From Saccharothrix luteola (GTDB lineage Bacteria; Actinomycetota; Actinomycetes; Mycobacteriales; Pseudonocardiaceae), in NCBI RefSeq assembly GCF_020859565.1, contig NZ_JAJHUO010000046.1, positions 1 through 64,000 on the forward strand: 64,000 nt of DNA, written 5' to 3'. The notes under the pieces were generated by a model. That model was not told the DNA's origin. It worked only from the letters and a program-made list of their open reading frames with translations, and made no database searches. Position numbers and translations under genes: made by a program. Positions 7,937 through 25,687 of this stretch are shown piece by piece. Within the stretch, counting starts at the first letter, position 1. The number at the start of each line of letters is the position of its first letter.

Positions 7937-8429
7937 AAGGACCCGCGCACGAACCGCACCGGCACCGGCGCGCCGAACCACGTCGCCCACTCGGCCGCGT
8001 GAGCCGGCGAGTCCTGCCGGAGGAGCCCGGCCGCGGCCAGGCCGGCCGGTGGCGCGTCGAACCGGTGCCACTGGTCGGCGTGCAGGGTGAGGAACGCGGC
8101 CTCGGGCAACGAGTCGAGGTTGGTCACGACCGCGCCGCCGAGGTGCAGCTCGACCAGCCGCGGCCACGGCGGCACCTCGACCGTCGCACCACCGGAGACC
8201 GGTCGGTGTTGATGCGCAGCTCCAGGTCGGTGCGGCCGAAGTGGGTCGCCGGCCGCTCGCTCAAGCCGTGCTCGGGCCGCCCCCGCACCCGGCCCTCGCC
8301 GTCCACGTCCTCGTGGCGCGAGAACCAGCCCTCGCCGAACTCCGCGCGGCGGCCGATCGCCCGCCACGCGCCGTCACAGCGGTCCACCACGTCCTGGCAC
8401 AGGCGTGCGAGCAGCTCTTCTTCGTCCAC
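7933..8429 (-). pseudogene. Frameshifted conserved hypothetical gene
   Basis: Two overlapping frames on the minus strand make one protein if a single base is restored. The first runs from ATG 8429 (MDEEELLARLCQDVV...) to about position 8200. The second continues (SGGATVEVPPWPRLVE...FVRGSF) to a TAG at 7933. The total of 497 nt is one short of 166 codons, giving about 165 aa when repaired. The break lies near 8195-8205, in CCGGTCTCCGGTGGTG. Either a real one-base deletion or a sequencing error would explain it. I do not recognise the family. It follows the DNA glycosylase gene by 24 bp on the same strand, and its stop overlaps that of the convergent EF-hand gene. Confidence 0.6.
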
Positions 8430-8453
8430 CGTGACTCCCCCGGAAAAAGGGTG

Positions 8454-10470
<2,017 letters not shown>

Positions 10471-11398
10471 CTACGTCGCGGCGATCTTGTCCGGCAGGTT
10501 CCGCGATCTTCCCGAGCCCACGGCGAAGTCGGACAGCGACTCCTCGCCGCGCCGGCCGGTGACGACCGCGCGGCCACCGTGCAGCACGAGCCGGACCTCG
10601 CCGGACACGTGCCGCTGGGTGGTGTCGATGAAGCTGTCCAACGCCTGCTTGAGCGGGGAGAACCACAGACCTTCGTGCACCAGTGCACCCCAGCGCCGCT
10701 CGACCTGCCGCTTGAAGCGGAGCAGGTCGGGCTCCAGGGTGACGTCCTCCAGCTGTTGGTGAGCGGTGGTCAACGCGCTCGCGCCCGGCGTCTCGTAGGC
10801 CCGGACGCCGGTGAGGCGGCCGACCCCCGAGACGCCCGCCCTCCGGTTCAGCTCCCGGACGGCTTGCGGCATGGTCACGGTCTCGCCGTCGATGGCGACC
10901 GGCGTGCCCCGGTCGAACGCGAGCACGAGCTCCTCGGGGTCGCCCGGCTCGATCCGGCCCACCGGGCGGTCCTCCGCCGGGGCGTCGGCCGTTGCGACGG
11001 CGACGACCGCGAGGTCGGGCGCCAGGGCGGCGACACCGGCCTCGAAGCGGATCCGGTCGGCGCCGGCGCGGTCGTGCGCCACGGTCGTCGCGCCGTGCCG
11101 GCGGGCGGCCTCGACCACGTGCCCGGCGACGAGCGGCGCGACCAGCGCCGAGGCCGGGTGCAGGGCGTTGGCGCGCAGCGCGGGCAGGCAGTACTGGTCG
11201 GCGAACTCGTCGCGGGCGTCGGCGACCACGGCCTCGACCGCGCCGCAGTCCAGCGCCCGGCGGCGGGTGGTCTCCAGGTCGTCCCCGCCCCGGCCGAGGT
11301 CGACCACGACCGCGACGACCTCGGCGCCGGTCTCCTCGGCGAGCCGGCCGATGGCGACCGGGGCGTCGAACCCGCCGGAGTACGCGAGGACGACCCGC

Positions 11399-11406
<8 letters not shown>
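10471..11406 (-). CDS. Shortened argininosuccinate-synthase-like protein, probably not catalytic
   Basis: 311 aa, against about 400 for ArgG. The N-terminal fold, the central ELNRRAGxxGVGR and the C-terminal tetramerisation region (FKRQVERRW...[19 protein letters not shown]) are clearly ArgG. However, the ATP loop SGGLDTS is SGGFDAP (10-16), the CTGKGNDQ substrate loop is replaced by DRAGADR (112-118), the roughly 45-residue segment with SIDQNxWGR is absent near residue 145, and the C-terminal NLATYDxGDxFDQ stretch is missing. The frame is uninterrupted and the ATG overlaps the argR stop by 8 bp, so it is still expressed. It is either decaying or repurposed as a structural or regulatory paralogue. 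A true argG should exist elsewhere. Confidence 0.85.
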
Positions 11407-14011
<2,605 letters not shown>

Positions 14012-14015
<4 letters not shown>

Positions 14016-14895
14016 GCCTCGCCCGCCCCAGTCCGTTCGGTCACCATCGTTCCGACGCCCTCGGAGGTGAAGACCTCCAACAACACCGAGTGCGCCAGCC
14101 TGCCGTCGATCACGTGCGCCTCGGGGACGCCGCCGCGCACCGCGCGCAGGCAGGCCTCCATCTTCGGCACCATGCCGCTGTCCAGGTCCGGCAGCATCTT
14201 CTCCAGCCGCTCGGCGTCCACCCGGTGCAGCAGCGAGCTCTTGTCCGGCCAGTCCGCGTACAGGCCCTCGACGTCGGTGAGCACGACCAGCTTCTCGGCC
14301 TTCAGCGCCACGGCCACCGCGCCCGCCGCCGTGTCGGCGTTGACGTTGTGCACCACGCCGTCGGCGTCCGGTGCGACCGTGGACACGACCGGGATGCGGC
14401 CCGCGCGCACGATGTCGAGCACCGCGTCCGGGTTGACGTCCACGATGTCGCCGACCAGGCCGATGTCGACCGGCGCGCCGTCCACGATGGCCGGTCGCCG
14501 GGCGGCGGTCAGCAGGTGGGCGTCCTCGCCGGACAGGCCGACCGCGAGCGGGCCGTGGGAGTTGATCAGGCCGACCAGCTCGCGCTGCACCTGGCCGACC
14601 AGCACCATCCGGACCACGTCCATGGCCTCGGGCGTGGTGACGCGCAGGCCCCCGCGGAACTCGCTGTCGATGCCGAGCCGCTTGAGCATCGCGGCGATCT
14701 GCGGCCCGCCGCCGTGCACCACGACCGGGTGCAGGCCCGCGAGCTTGAGGAACACCATGTCCTGCGCGAACGCGCGCTTCAGCTCGTCGTCCACCATGGC
14801 GTTGCCGCCGTACTTGACGACCACGATCGCGCCGCGGAAGCGCTGCAACCACGGCAGCGCCTCGATCAGGATCCCGGCCTTGGCCTGTGGCGTGA

Positions 14896-14899
<4 letters not shown>
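14012..14899 (-). CDS. argB: Acetylglutamate kinase
   Basis: 295-aa amino-acid kinase that phosphorylates N-acetylglutamate. It has the ATP-binding KYGGNAM near the N-terminus, VVHGGGPQI, and the C-terminal [14 protein letters not shown] that carries a conserved Lys. The long N-terminal helix ([16 protein letters not shown]) is typical of arginine-inhibited hexameric enzymes, so feedback inhibition is likely. The ATG at 14899 overlaps the argJ stop as ATGA. Confidence 0.97.
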
Positions 14900-17153
<2,254 letters not shown>

Positions 17154-17188
17154 TCATGCTTTCCTGTACGGGAACTGGGGGGTTCATC

Positions 17189-17602
17189 GTGATACACCAT
17201 CCGCACGACCACGCACGGGGGCACTTCTCACCCGGACCACGACGTCCGCGCGACGGCTATCCGGGTCCGCTCGCCGGACGGCCGTGGCTGAACCTGCTCG
17301 CCTGGCTCGGCGTGCTCACCGCGATCGTGGGGATGACCGTCATCGGCCTGGACGTGGTGTGCGACTCCGCGCCGACACCCGTCGGCTCGGTGCACTCCGA
17401 CGGGTTCCCGGGCCGCGACCCGTTCCCGGGCGCCCCGATCCCCGCCGGCGACCCGGCCGCCGGGAGCAGGCCGGCCCGACCCGGCGACGCGGGCTTCGGC
17501 ATCGGCCTGGTCTTCGGCGGCTTCGCGCTCGCGGCCGTCGCGGGCCTCGGGCGCTCGCCGCGCCGCCGTCACCACGTCACGGGCAGTGCCCCGAGGCCGT
17601 AG
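17189..17602 (+). CDS. Small single-span membrane protein
   Basis: 137 aa from GTG 17189, chosen because GGGGGG precedes it. It has a His/Pro/Arg-rich N-terminus, a membrane helix (LNLLAWLGVLTAIVGMTVIGL), a Pro/Gly/Asp-rich middle and a second short hydrophobic stretch (FGIGLVFGGFALAAVAGLG) before a basic tail. I do not recognise a family. It is divergent from argC, and its 3' end overlaps the convergent P450 gene by 34 bp. Confidence 0.55.
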   Translation: MIHHPHDHARGHFSPGPRRPRDGYPGPLAGRPWLNLLAWLGVLTAIVGMTVIGLDVVCDSAPTPVGSVHSDGFPGRDPFPGAPIPAGDPAAGSRPARPGDAGFGIGLVFGGFALAAVAGLGRSPRRRHHVTGSAPRP

Positions 17603-18762
17603 ACGATCCGCTGGGAGCGGTAGTCGGGTTCCGGCCCGACCAGGCGCAGACCGGGGAACCGGCGCGCCAGGGCGGGGAAGGCGATCCGCATCTCGATCCT
17701 GGCCAGCGGCGCGCCGAGGCAGTGGTGGACGCCGTGGCCGAACGCGACGTGGCCGCCCGCGTCACGGGTGATGTCCAGCCCGTCCGGGTCCGGCACGAGA
17801 TCGGGGTCGCGGTTGGCGGTGGGCAGCGAGCAGAGGATCAGCTCGCCGGGGCCGAGGGTGTGACCGCCGAGCTCCACCTCGGCGGTCGTGATCCGCGGCA
17901 CGCCGGTGTGCACGACCGTCAGCCACCGCAGCAGTTCCTCCACGGCCGCGTCGGCGCGCTCGGGCTCGTCGCGCAGCAGCCGGAGCTGGTCGGGGTGGCG
18001 CAGCAGGGCGAGCACGCCGAGGCCGAGCATGTTGGCCGTGGTCTCGTGGCCGGCCAGCAGGAGCAGGTCCGCGATGCCGACCATCTCGCGGTCGTCGAGG
18101 GCGGCGGCCTCGTCGCGCGCGAGCATGCCGAGCAGGTCGTCGCCCGGCTCGACCCTGGCCCGCGCGACCAGGTCGGCCAGGTACGCCTTGGTCTCGTACT
18201 GCAGGGCGAGCCGCTCCTCGAACGACAGCGCCGCGTCGAAGAACCTCGTGTAGCGGTCCTGGAAGGTGTCGCGGTCCTCGAACGGCACGCCGAGCAGCTC
18301 GCAGATCACCAGCGCCGGCACGGGCAGCGCGAAGTCGGCCACCAGGTCGGCGGGCGGCCCCTTGCGCTCGATCGCGTCGAGGTGGTCGCGCACGATGTCG
18401 TGGACGCGCGGTTCCAGCCGGCGCATCCGGCGGGCGGTGAACTCCGGCGCCAGCGTCCGGCGCAGTCGGGTGTGCTCGGGCGGGTCGAACGCGAGCATGT
18501 TGCCCGGCCGCACGGCGGCCAGCTCCTCGTCGGTCAACGCGGGCGCGCCCGGCACCAGGTGGTGGGCCGAGATGCCGAACCGCCGGGAGTCGCTGTAGAC
18601 CACCCGGACGTCCTCGATCCGGGTGACCACCCACACCGACGTGCCCAGCGCGGGCGAGTCGATCCGGCGCACCCCGCCGTCCTCGCGGATCTCCGTCAGG
18701 TCGGGGTGGGGGTCGAACCCCACCCGGCGGTAGATCAGGGGCGTCGTCGGCTTCGCGGCCAT
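17569..18762 (-). CDS. Cytochrome P450
   Basis: 397-aa soluble bacterial class I P450 that needs a separate ferredoxin system. The I-helix LLLAGHETTANML has the normal acid-Thr pair, the ExxR is EELLR, and the heme loop FGHGVHHCLGAPLARIE carries the Cys ligand. Overall it resembles CYP105/CYP107-type oxygenases. The ATG at 18762 follows GGAGG at good distance. No ferredoxin or biosynthetic genes adjoin it, so the substrate is unknown. It contrasts with the NRPS-fused P450 at 3388-6450, which lacks the I-helix acid. Confidence 0.93.
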   Translation of the reverse strand: MAAKPTTPLIYRRVGFDPHPDLTEIREDGGVRRIDSPALGTSVWVVTRIEDVRVVYSDSRRFGISAHHLVPGAPALTDEELAAVRPGNMLAFDPPEHTRLRRTLAPEFTARRMRRLEPRVHDIVRDHLDAIERKGPPADLVADFALPVPALVICELLGVPFEDRDTFQDRYTRFFDAALSFEERLALQYETKAYLADLVARARVEPGDDLLGMLARDEAAALDDREMVGIADLLLLAGHETTANMLGLGVLALLRHPDQLRLLRDEPERADAAVEELLRWLTVVHTGVPRITTAEVELGGHTLGPGELILCSLPTANRDPDLVPDPDGLDITRDAGGHVAFGHGVHHCLGAPLARIEMRIAFPALARRFPGLRLVGPEPDYRSQRIVYGLGALPVTW

Positions 18763-18880
18763 GCCGCCTCCAACCCTCGGGGTCCTGCGAAAAAACGTAG
18801 CGACGTGGCGCGGTCGTGCGCGAGCCTTCGCACGAGTGAGTCGCCGACTACCCACCGTGATGACGAGGAGCGTGCCGCCG

Positions 18881-19510
18881 ATGGCCGGACGCCTGCGGGC
18901 CGTGATCTTCGACTGGCGGGGGACGCTCGTGCTCACGCCCACGTTCCGCGGGTGGGTGGCGGAGGCGTTGCGCCGGATCGGCCGCGGCACCGACCGGACC
19001 GCCGAGGTGATCGCGGCGCTGGACGTGACCGGGCTGGACGCGCCCGGCGTCGACGCGGACGCCGCGCTGCACCGGGAGACCTACTACGGGGCGTTCCGGG
19101 CGGCCGGGCTGGACCAGGAGCTGGCCGACTCGCTGTACGCGGTGGAGTCCGACCCGGCGTTCACCCCGTTCGCGGTGGACGCCGGGCCGACGTTGCGGGC
19201 GCTGCGGGAGGCCGGCGTGCGGATCGGGGTGCTCAGCGACATCCACTTCGACATCCGGCCCGCGTTCGCCGACCTGCCGGTCGACTCGTTCGTGCTGTCC
19301 TTCGAGCACGGCGTGGTGAAGCCCGACCCGGCGATCTTCCGCCTCGCGCTGCGCGAGCTCGACACCGCGCCCGAGGAGACGCTGATGGTCGGCGACCGCT
19401 CGACGCACGACGGCGCGGGCGTCGAGGTCGGCCTGCCGACGTTGCTCGTGCCGCCGCTGCGGGACGTCGACGACGCCCGCCTGCACCTCGTCACGACCCT
19501 GCTCGCGTGA
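18881..19510 (+). CDS. HAD-superfamily hydrolase with atypical motif I
   Basis: 209-aa HAD-like protein: motif I FDWRGTL near the N-terminus, motif II LSDIHF, a Lys motif in FEHGVVKPDP, and motif IV VGDRSTHDGAG. The general acid expected two residues after the nucleophilic Asp is Arg. Phosphatases normally have Asp there, whereas dehalogenases lack it. It may therefore be a dehalogenase-like enzyme or a non-phosphatase. The ATG at 18881 follows GAGGAG. An in-frame ATG at 18860 is an alternative. It is divergent from the P450. Confidence 0.85.
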   Translation: MAGRLRAVIFDWRGTLVLTPTFRGWVAEALRRIGRGTDRTAEVIAALDVTGLDAPGVDADAALHRETYYGAFRAAGLDQELADSLYAVESDPAFTPFAVDAGPTLRALREAGVRIGVLSDIHFDIRPAFADLPVDSFVLSFEHGVVKPDPAIFRLALRELDTAPEETLMVGDRSTHDGAGVEVGLPTLLVPPLRDVDDARLHLVTTLLA

Positions 19511-19523
19511 TCGGGGCTCGCGA

Positions 19524-20951
19524 TCAGGAGCCGAAGCGCTCCAGCGCGCGCATCTTGTTCGTGGCGTCCAACGCGGCCACCTTGTACGCCTCGGACAGCG
19601 TCGGGTAGTTGAAGACGGTGTCCACCAGGTAGTCCACCGTGCCGCCGCACGCCATGACCGCCTGCCCGATGTGGACGAGGTCGGTCGCGCCGGTGCCGAA
19701 CAGGTGCACGCCGAGCAGCTTGCGGTCCACAGTGGACACCAGCAGCTTGAGCATGCCGTAGGCGTCGCCGACGATCGAGCCGCGCGCCAGCTCGCGGTAC
19801 CGCGCCAGCCCCACCTCGTACGGCACGGCGGACGACGTCAGCTCGGCCTCCGTGGCGCCGCAGTAGGAGATCTCCGGGATGGTGTAGATCCCGATCGGCT
19901 GCAACGAGGACAGCTCGCGCGCCTGCTCGCCGAACGCGTGGTAGGCGGCGAGGCGGCCCTGGTCCATCGACGTGGCGGCCAGCGCCGGGAAGCCGATCAC
20001 GTCGCCGACCGCGTAGATGTGCTCGACGGGCGTGCGGTAGTGCTCGTCCACGGTCAGCCGGCCGCGGTGGTCCGCTTCGAGGCCCGCCTTGTCCAGGTCG
20101 AGCGCCTCGGTGTTGCCCTGCCTGCCCGCCGAGTACATCACCGCGGCGGCGGGGATGCGCTTGCCGCTGGCCAGCGTGGTGACCGTGCCGGAGTCGGACA
20201 CGTCGACGTTGACGACCTTCTCGCCGAACCGGAACGTCACCGCCAGGTCGCGCAGGTGGAACTTCAGCGACTCCACGATCTCCGGGTCGCAGAAGTCGAG
20301 CATCCGGTCGCGCTGCTCGACCACCGTGACCCGGCTGCCCAGCGCGGCGAACATCGACGCGTACTCGATGCCGATCACGCCCGCGCCCACCACGACCAGG
20401 GACGACGGGATCTCCTCCAGCGCCAGCACCTCGTCGGAGTCCAGCACCCGGATCTCGTCGAAGTCCACCTGGTCCGGTCGGGCGGGACGGGTGCCGGTGG
20501 CGATCACGACGTGCCCGGCGGTGATCAGGTGGTGCTCGCCGCGGTGCCCGCCGTCCACCGCGACCGTGTGCGGGTCGACGAACCGGGCGGTGCCGGTGAG
20601 CAGGTCGACCTGGTTGCGGTGCAGCTGCGCGCGCACGACCTGGACCTCGCGGCCGATCACGTGCTGCGCGCGGGAGAGCAGGTCGCTGATCGTGATGTCC
20701 TGCTTCACGCGGTAGCTCGCGCCGTACAGGTCGCGCTGGCTCAGGCCGGTCAGGTACATCACGGCCTCGCGCAACGTCTTCGACGGGATGGTGCCGGTGT
20801 TCACGCACACGCCGCCCACCATGTCGGCGCGGTCGACGATCGCGACCCGCTTGCCGAGCTTGGCGCCCGCGATGGCGGCCTTCTGCCCGCCCGGGCCCGA
20901 GCCGATCACCAACAGGTCGTAGTCGTACTCGCGTGCGCCCGCAGCAGTCAT
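19524..20951 (-). CDS. sthA: Soluble pyridine nucleotide transhydrogenase
   Basis: 475-aa flavoprotein that exchanges reducing equivalents between NADH and NADPH. FAD-binding [10 protein letters not shown] is at the N-terminus. The disulfide region reads [15 protein letters not shown], where the second redox Cys of dihydrolipoamide dehydrogenase is Thr. That is the mark of SthA rather than a disulfide reductase. The NAD site [17 protein letters not shown] and YSAGRQGNT are present, with the dimerisation domain at the C-terminus. The ATG at 20951 is chosen over an upstream in-frame start because the alignment begins there. It is convergent with the HAD gene, 13 bp apart. Confidence 0.93.
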   Translation of the reverse strand: MTAAGAREYDYDLLVIGSGPGGQKAAIAGAKLGKRVAIVDRADMVGGVCVNTGTIPSKTLREAVMYLTGLSQRDLYGASYRVKQDITISDLLSRAQHVIGREVQVVRAQLHRNQVDLLTGTARFVDPHTVAVDGGHRGEHHLITAGHVVIATGTRPARPDQVDFDEIRVLDSDEVLALEEIPSSLVVVGAGVIGIEYASMFAALGSRVTVVEQRDRMLDFCDPEIVESLKFHLRDLAVTFRFGEKVVNVDVSDSGTVTTLASGKRIPAAAVMYSAGRQGNTEALDLDKAGLEADHRGRLTVDEHYRTPVEHIYAVGDVIGFPALAATSMDQGRLAAYHAFGEQARELSSLQPIGIYTIPEISYCGATEAELTSSAVPYEVGLARYRELARGSIVGDAYGMLKLLVSTVDRKLLGVHLFGTGATDLVHIGQAVMACGGTVDYLVDTVFNYPTLSEAYKVAALDATNKMRALERFGS

Positions 20952-21063
20952 ACGCCGAAGCGTCGCACACACCGCCGCTCCGCGGTGGCGGCTCCGCGGA
21001 CGTGCTCACCCGTGTCGGCGATCCGGCAGGCGTCGGCGGCGCTCCCGGGGAAGCCGGCACCCG

Positions 21064-21555
21064 TCAGGTGCGCGCCGCCCGACCCGAGTAGGTCAGCGGG
21101 AACACGAGGTCCTTGCACGCGCCCGGCACGTCGTGCGCGATCCGCACGACCATCTCCACCTCGACCTCGCCCGCCGGCGGGATGGTGACCGGCTCGGCCA
21201 TCGGCACCACGGTCAGCACGCCGGACGGGCAGTCCGGCACCCGGTTGCGCGCGGCGTCCAACGGCTGGCCCGGCTCGGCCTCCAGCGTCAGCACCACGAT
21301 GTCCACGGTGTTCGGGTTCGACAGCCGCACCAGGCGGAAGCCCTCGCTGCCCGGCGTCAACTCGACCGCGCCGCCGGAGACGTCGTTGATCTCGAAGGGC
21401 TCCAGGTTCGACACCTCGCCGCCGCTCACCGAGTACGCCATCGCGGGCAGTTCGGGTTCGGGCCAGGTCAGGTGCATGGCAGCCACCACGGCGGCACCCA
21501 CGCCGAGGATGGTCATGGCGACGGCGACTTCCATCCGCGGGCCCAAGCTGCGCAT
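21064..21555 (-). CDS. Membrane-anchored exported protein of unknown function
   Basis: 163 aa with an N-terminal membrane helix (VAVAMTILGVGAAVVAAMHL) that probably acts as an uncleaved anchor, followed by a beta-rich extracytoplasmic domain with two Cys (CPSG, ACKDL) that could pair. The domain resembles a small Ig-like fold of secreted actinobacterial proteins, but I do not recognise a named family. GAGGTT precedes the ATG at 21555. Confidence 0.65.
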   Translation of the reverse strand: MRSLGPRMEVAVAMTILGVGAAVVAAMHLTWPEPELPAMAYSVSGGEVSNLEPFEINDVSGGAVELTPGSEGFRLVRLSNPNTVDIVVLTLEAEPGQPLDAARNRVPDCPSGVLTVVPMAEPVTIPPAGEVEVEMVVRIAHDVPGACKDLVFPLTYSGRAART

Positions 21556-21861
21556 GAGGCAACCTCACTCGATTGCTGCTCCAGGCGGTGGGTTCGCCGC
21601 TAGCTCCCCGTCGGACCGGCGACCAGACTCGCCCGGCGGTTCATCGCTTCGCCCCTCGGCCCAGCGGGCCGCGAAGCCAATCTTGGAGAACGTTCAACCT
21701 GTGCGCAAGGACCTGGCCGACCCGGAAAGACAGGCCTTTGGACCTCTTGACACGTCACGCGACCGCGCGTGAACTGCACGTTCTCCGGTATCCGCCACCG
21801 GGTGATTCACCCGCGCGGCGTAGTCCCGGACCCGCAGTGGTGCGGATCCGGGACACCCGCG
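21556..21861. other. Intergenic region
   Basis: 306 bp between the anchored protein start and the pheT stop. It holds the pheT terminator (21824-21853) and presumably the promoter of the leftward gene. A GAACGTTC palindrome (21687-21694) is present but lacks the spacing of an SOS box. No gene is supported. Confidence 0.5.
21824..21853 (-). terminator. Terminator after pheT
   Basis: TCCCGGACCCGCA and TGCGGATCCGGGA form a 13-bp stem (one wobble) with a GTGG loop, 8 bp beyond the pheT stop. It closes the pheST operon. Confidence 0.8.
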
Positions 21862-24339
21862 TCAGCTTCTCAGCACGGCGCCGAAGCGCTCCGCCGCGGC
21901 GGCCACGGCCGCGTCACGCGCCGCCGTCGCCTCCTCCACGGTCAACGTGCGGTCCGGCGCGCGGAACCGCAGCGAGTACGCCAGCGACCGCTTGCCGTCG
22001 CCGACCTGGTCGCCGGTGTAGACGTCGAACAGCCGGATGTCCTCCAGCAACGCCCCACCGCCCGCGCGCAGCACCCGTGCCACCTGCTCGGCGGGCACGT
22101 CCACCGGCACGACCACGGCCACGTCCAGCAGCACCGGCGGGTACGCCGACACCACCGGCGCGGGCCGGTTGTCGCTCAACGGCAGCGCGTCGAGGTCCAG
22201 CTCCATCGCCACGGTCCGCTTCGGCAGCCCCAGCGCCTCCACGACCTTCGGGTGCAGCTCGCCCGCGTGACCCACGGGCCAGTCGCCGACGCGCAGCTCG
22301 GCGCACCGGCCGGGGTGCCACGGCGCGAGGTCGGAGGCGACCACGGTCAGCTCCACCCCGTAGGCCTGGCCGACCAGCCGCGCGGCCTGCACCGCGTCCG
22401 CCCAGTCCGCCTGCCTGCCCTTGCCCCACCAGCCCGCCCGCTCGCGGTGGCCCGCCAGCACGGCCGCCACGTGCACCGGCTGCTGCGGCAGCGCCGCCAG
22501 CAACGACGCCACCTGCGCGTCCGACGGCCGCTCGCCCACGCCCACCTGCGGCACCGGCACCTGCTGCGTGCGCGGCAACGTCACCTGGGCGATGGAGTAG
22601 AGCGCGATGTCCTTCTGGCCGCGCGCCAGGTTCCGCTGCACGGTCTCCAGCAGCCCCGGCACCAGCGTGGTCGCCAGCGCGTGCTTGTCCGACTCCAACG
22701 GGTTCAGCACGCTCACCGTGTTGCGGCGCACGTCGCCCTCGGGCAGGCCCAGCTCGTCGAACACCGACGGCGCGACGAACGGGAACGGCTTCACCTCGAC
22801 GAACCCGTTCTCCGCCAACGCGCGCGACACCGTGCGGCGACGGCGCTGCTGCTCGGTCAACCCCCGGCCGGCGGGCGCGGGCGGCAGCGTGGACGGGATC
22901 GTGTCGTAGCCCTCCAGCCGCAGCACCTCCTCCACCAGGTCCGCGGGCTGGGTCAGGTCCGCGCGCCACGTCGGCGGGACCGCGGTGACCATGGTCGCGC
23001 CGTCGTCGCCCGTGGTGACCTCGACGAGGCAGCCGATCTGGCCGAGCCGGCGCGCGGTCACGCCGCGGGCGTAGTTCACGCCGGCGACCCGGTCGGGCAG
23101 GTTGATCGGCATCGACACCGGCAACGGCTGCGCGGGCGTGCCGACGTCGGTGCGGCCGGGCTTGATGCTGCCGTCGCCGAACATGTCCAGCAGCCGGGCC
23201 GCGCGCTCCAGCGCGACCGGCGCCAGCGCCGGGTCCACCGTGCGCTCGAACCGCTTCGCCGCCTCGCTGGGCAGCTTGTGCCTGCGCACCGTGCGCGCGA
23301 TGGACGCCGGGTCCCAGTTCGCCGCTTCCAGCAGGATGTCCGAGCTGGTCGTGGACACCTCGGTGCTCGCGCCGCCCATCACGCCGGCCAGCGAGATCAC
23401 GCCGGTGTCGTCGGCGATCACGATGTCGTCCGGGTCCAGGACGCGGACCTGCTCGTCCAGCGTGGTCAGCTTCTCGCCGGCCGCCGCGCGCCGCACCACC
23501 AGGCCGCCCTTGACCGACTGCGCGTCGAACGCGTGCAGCGGCTGGCCCAGTTCCAGCATCACGTAGTTGGTGACGTCCACCGGCAGGGAGATCGACCGGA
23601 TGCCCGCCAGCATCAGCCGCCGGCGCATCCACCACGGCGTCGGCGCGGTCGGGTCCACCCCGCTGACGCGGCGGGCCACGAACCGGGGGCACGCGCGCTC
23701 GTCCTCGATGGTGACCGGCAGGACCTCGCCCTCGCCCTCGGGCACCTCGGCCGTGCCGGGGTCGCGGTAGGGAACGTCGAACGCGCACGCGATCTCGCGG
23801 GCCAGGCCGCGCACGGAGAACGCGTAGCCGCGGTCCGGCGTCGGCGCGACCTCGATCACCGTGTCGCCCAGGCCGAGCAGCTCCAGGGCGTCGTCACCGG
23901 GCTGCGCGGTGCCGCTGGGCAGCACCATGATCCCCGCGTGGTCGTCGCCGAGGCCCAGCTCGCGGGCCGAGCAGATCATGCCGTTGCTGGTCTTGCCGTA
24001 GGTCTTGCGCGCCGAGATGGTGAAGTCGCCGGGCAGCACCGCGCCGGGCAGCGCCACCACGACGGTGTCGCCCTCCTGGAAGTTCGACGCGCCGCAGACG
24101 ATGCCGTTGATCTGGTCCGGGCCGACCTCGACCTGGCAGTAGCGGATCGGCTTCTTGAACTCGGTCAGCTCCTCGATCTCCACCACGCGACCCGCGACGA
24201 GCGGGCCGGTGACCGAGTCGAGCTTGTGGACGTCCTCGACCTCGATGCCGATCCGGACGAACGCCTCGGCGAGCTGCTCGGGCGTGGGCGTCTCGGCGAA
24301 CTCGAGGTTCTCGACCAGCCAGGTAACCGGAATGCGCAC
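21862..24339 (-). CDS. pheT: Phenylalanyl-tRNA synthetase beta subunit
   Basis: 825-aa beta chain of the alpha2-beta2 synthetase. It has an N-terminal tRNA-binding EMAP-like domain (about 40-150), B3/B4 editing domain, B5 domain, a synthetase-like core and a C-terminal anticodon-binding ferredoxin fold (VVVPVDVPAEQVARVLR...). Length is normal. The GTG start at 24339 is 3 bp after the pheS stop. Confidence 0.97.
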   Translation of the reverse strand: MRIPVTWLVENLEFAETPTPEQLAEAFVRIGIEVEDVHKLDSVTGPLVAGRVVEIEELTEFKKPIRYCQVEVGPDQINGIVCGASNFQEGDTVVVALPGAVLPGDFTISARKTYGKTSNGMICSARELGLGDDHAGIMVLPSGTAQPGDDALELLGLGDTVIEVAPTPDRGYAFSVRGLAREIACAFDVPYRDPGTAEVPEGEGEVLPVTIEDERACPRFVARRVSGVDPTAPTPWWMRRRLMLAGIRSISLPVDVTNYVMLELGQPLHAFDAQSVKGGLVVRRAAAGEKLTTLDEQVRVLDPDDIVIADDTGVISLAGVMGGASTEVSTTSSDILLEAANWDPASIARTVRRHKLPSEAAKRFERTVDPALAPVALERAARLLDMFGDGSIKPGRTDVGTPAQPLPVSMPINLPDRVAGVNYARGVTARRLGQIGCLVEVTTGDDGATMVTAVPPTWRADLTQPADLVEEVLRLEGYDTIPSTLPPAPAGRGLTEQQRRRRTVSRALAENGFVEVKPFPFVAPSVFDELGLPEGDVRRNTVSVLNPLESDKHALATTLVPGLLETVQRNLARGQKDIALYSIAQVTLPRTQQVPVPQVGVGERPSDAQVASLLAALPQQPVHVAAVLAGHRERAGWWGKGRQADWADAVQAARLVGQAYGVELTVVASDLAPWHPGRCAELRVGDWPVGHAGELHPKVVEALGLPKRTVAMELDLDALPLSDNRPAPVVSAYPPVLLDVAVVVPVDVPAEQVARVLRAGGGALLEDIRLFDVYTGDQVGDGKRSLAYSLRFRAPDRTLTVEEATAARDAAVAAAAERFGAVLRS

Positions 24340-24342
24340 CGG

Positions 24343-25485
<1,143 letters not shown>

Positions 25486-25687
25486 CTAGGTGATCGGCCC
25501 CGACCGGCCTGCGGCACCGCCCGTTCGGGCCGTTCTCCGTGACGTCCATCCCGCGACCGAGTGATCGGAACGCGACGTCGTGAACCACCGGCGTGGCAAT
25601 TCCGCCGTTTCGCCGAATGACGATGACGCCGTCACATGACCGACGGGCCCCTTGTCCGGCGCAGGCGTTCCGCTCGAATCGCCAGCC

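Noticed and set aside
21687-21694. GAACGTTC as an SOS box
   Set aside because: The half-sites are directly joined. LexA operators need a 4-bp gap, as at 53767-53780.
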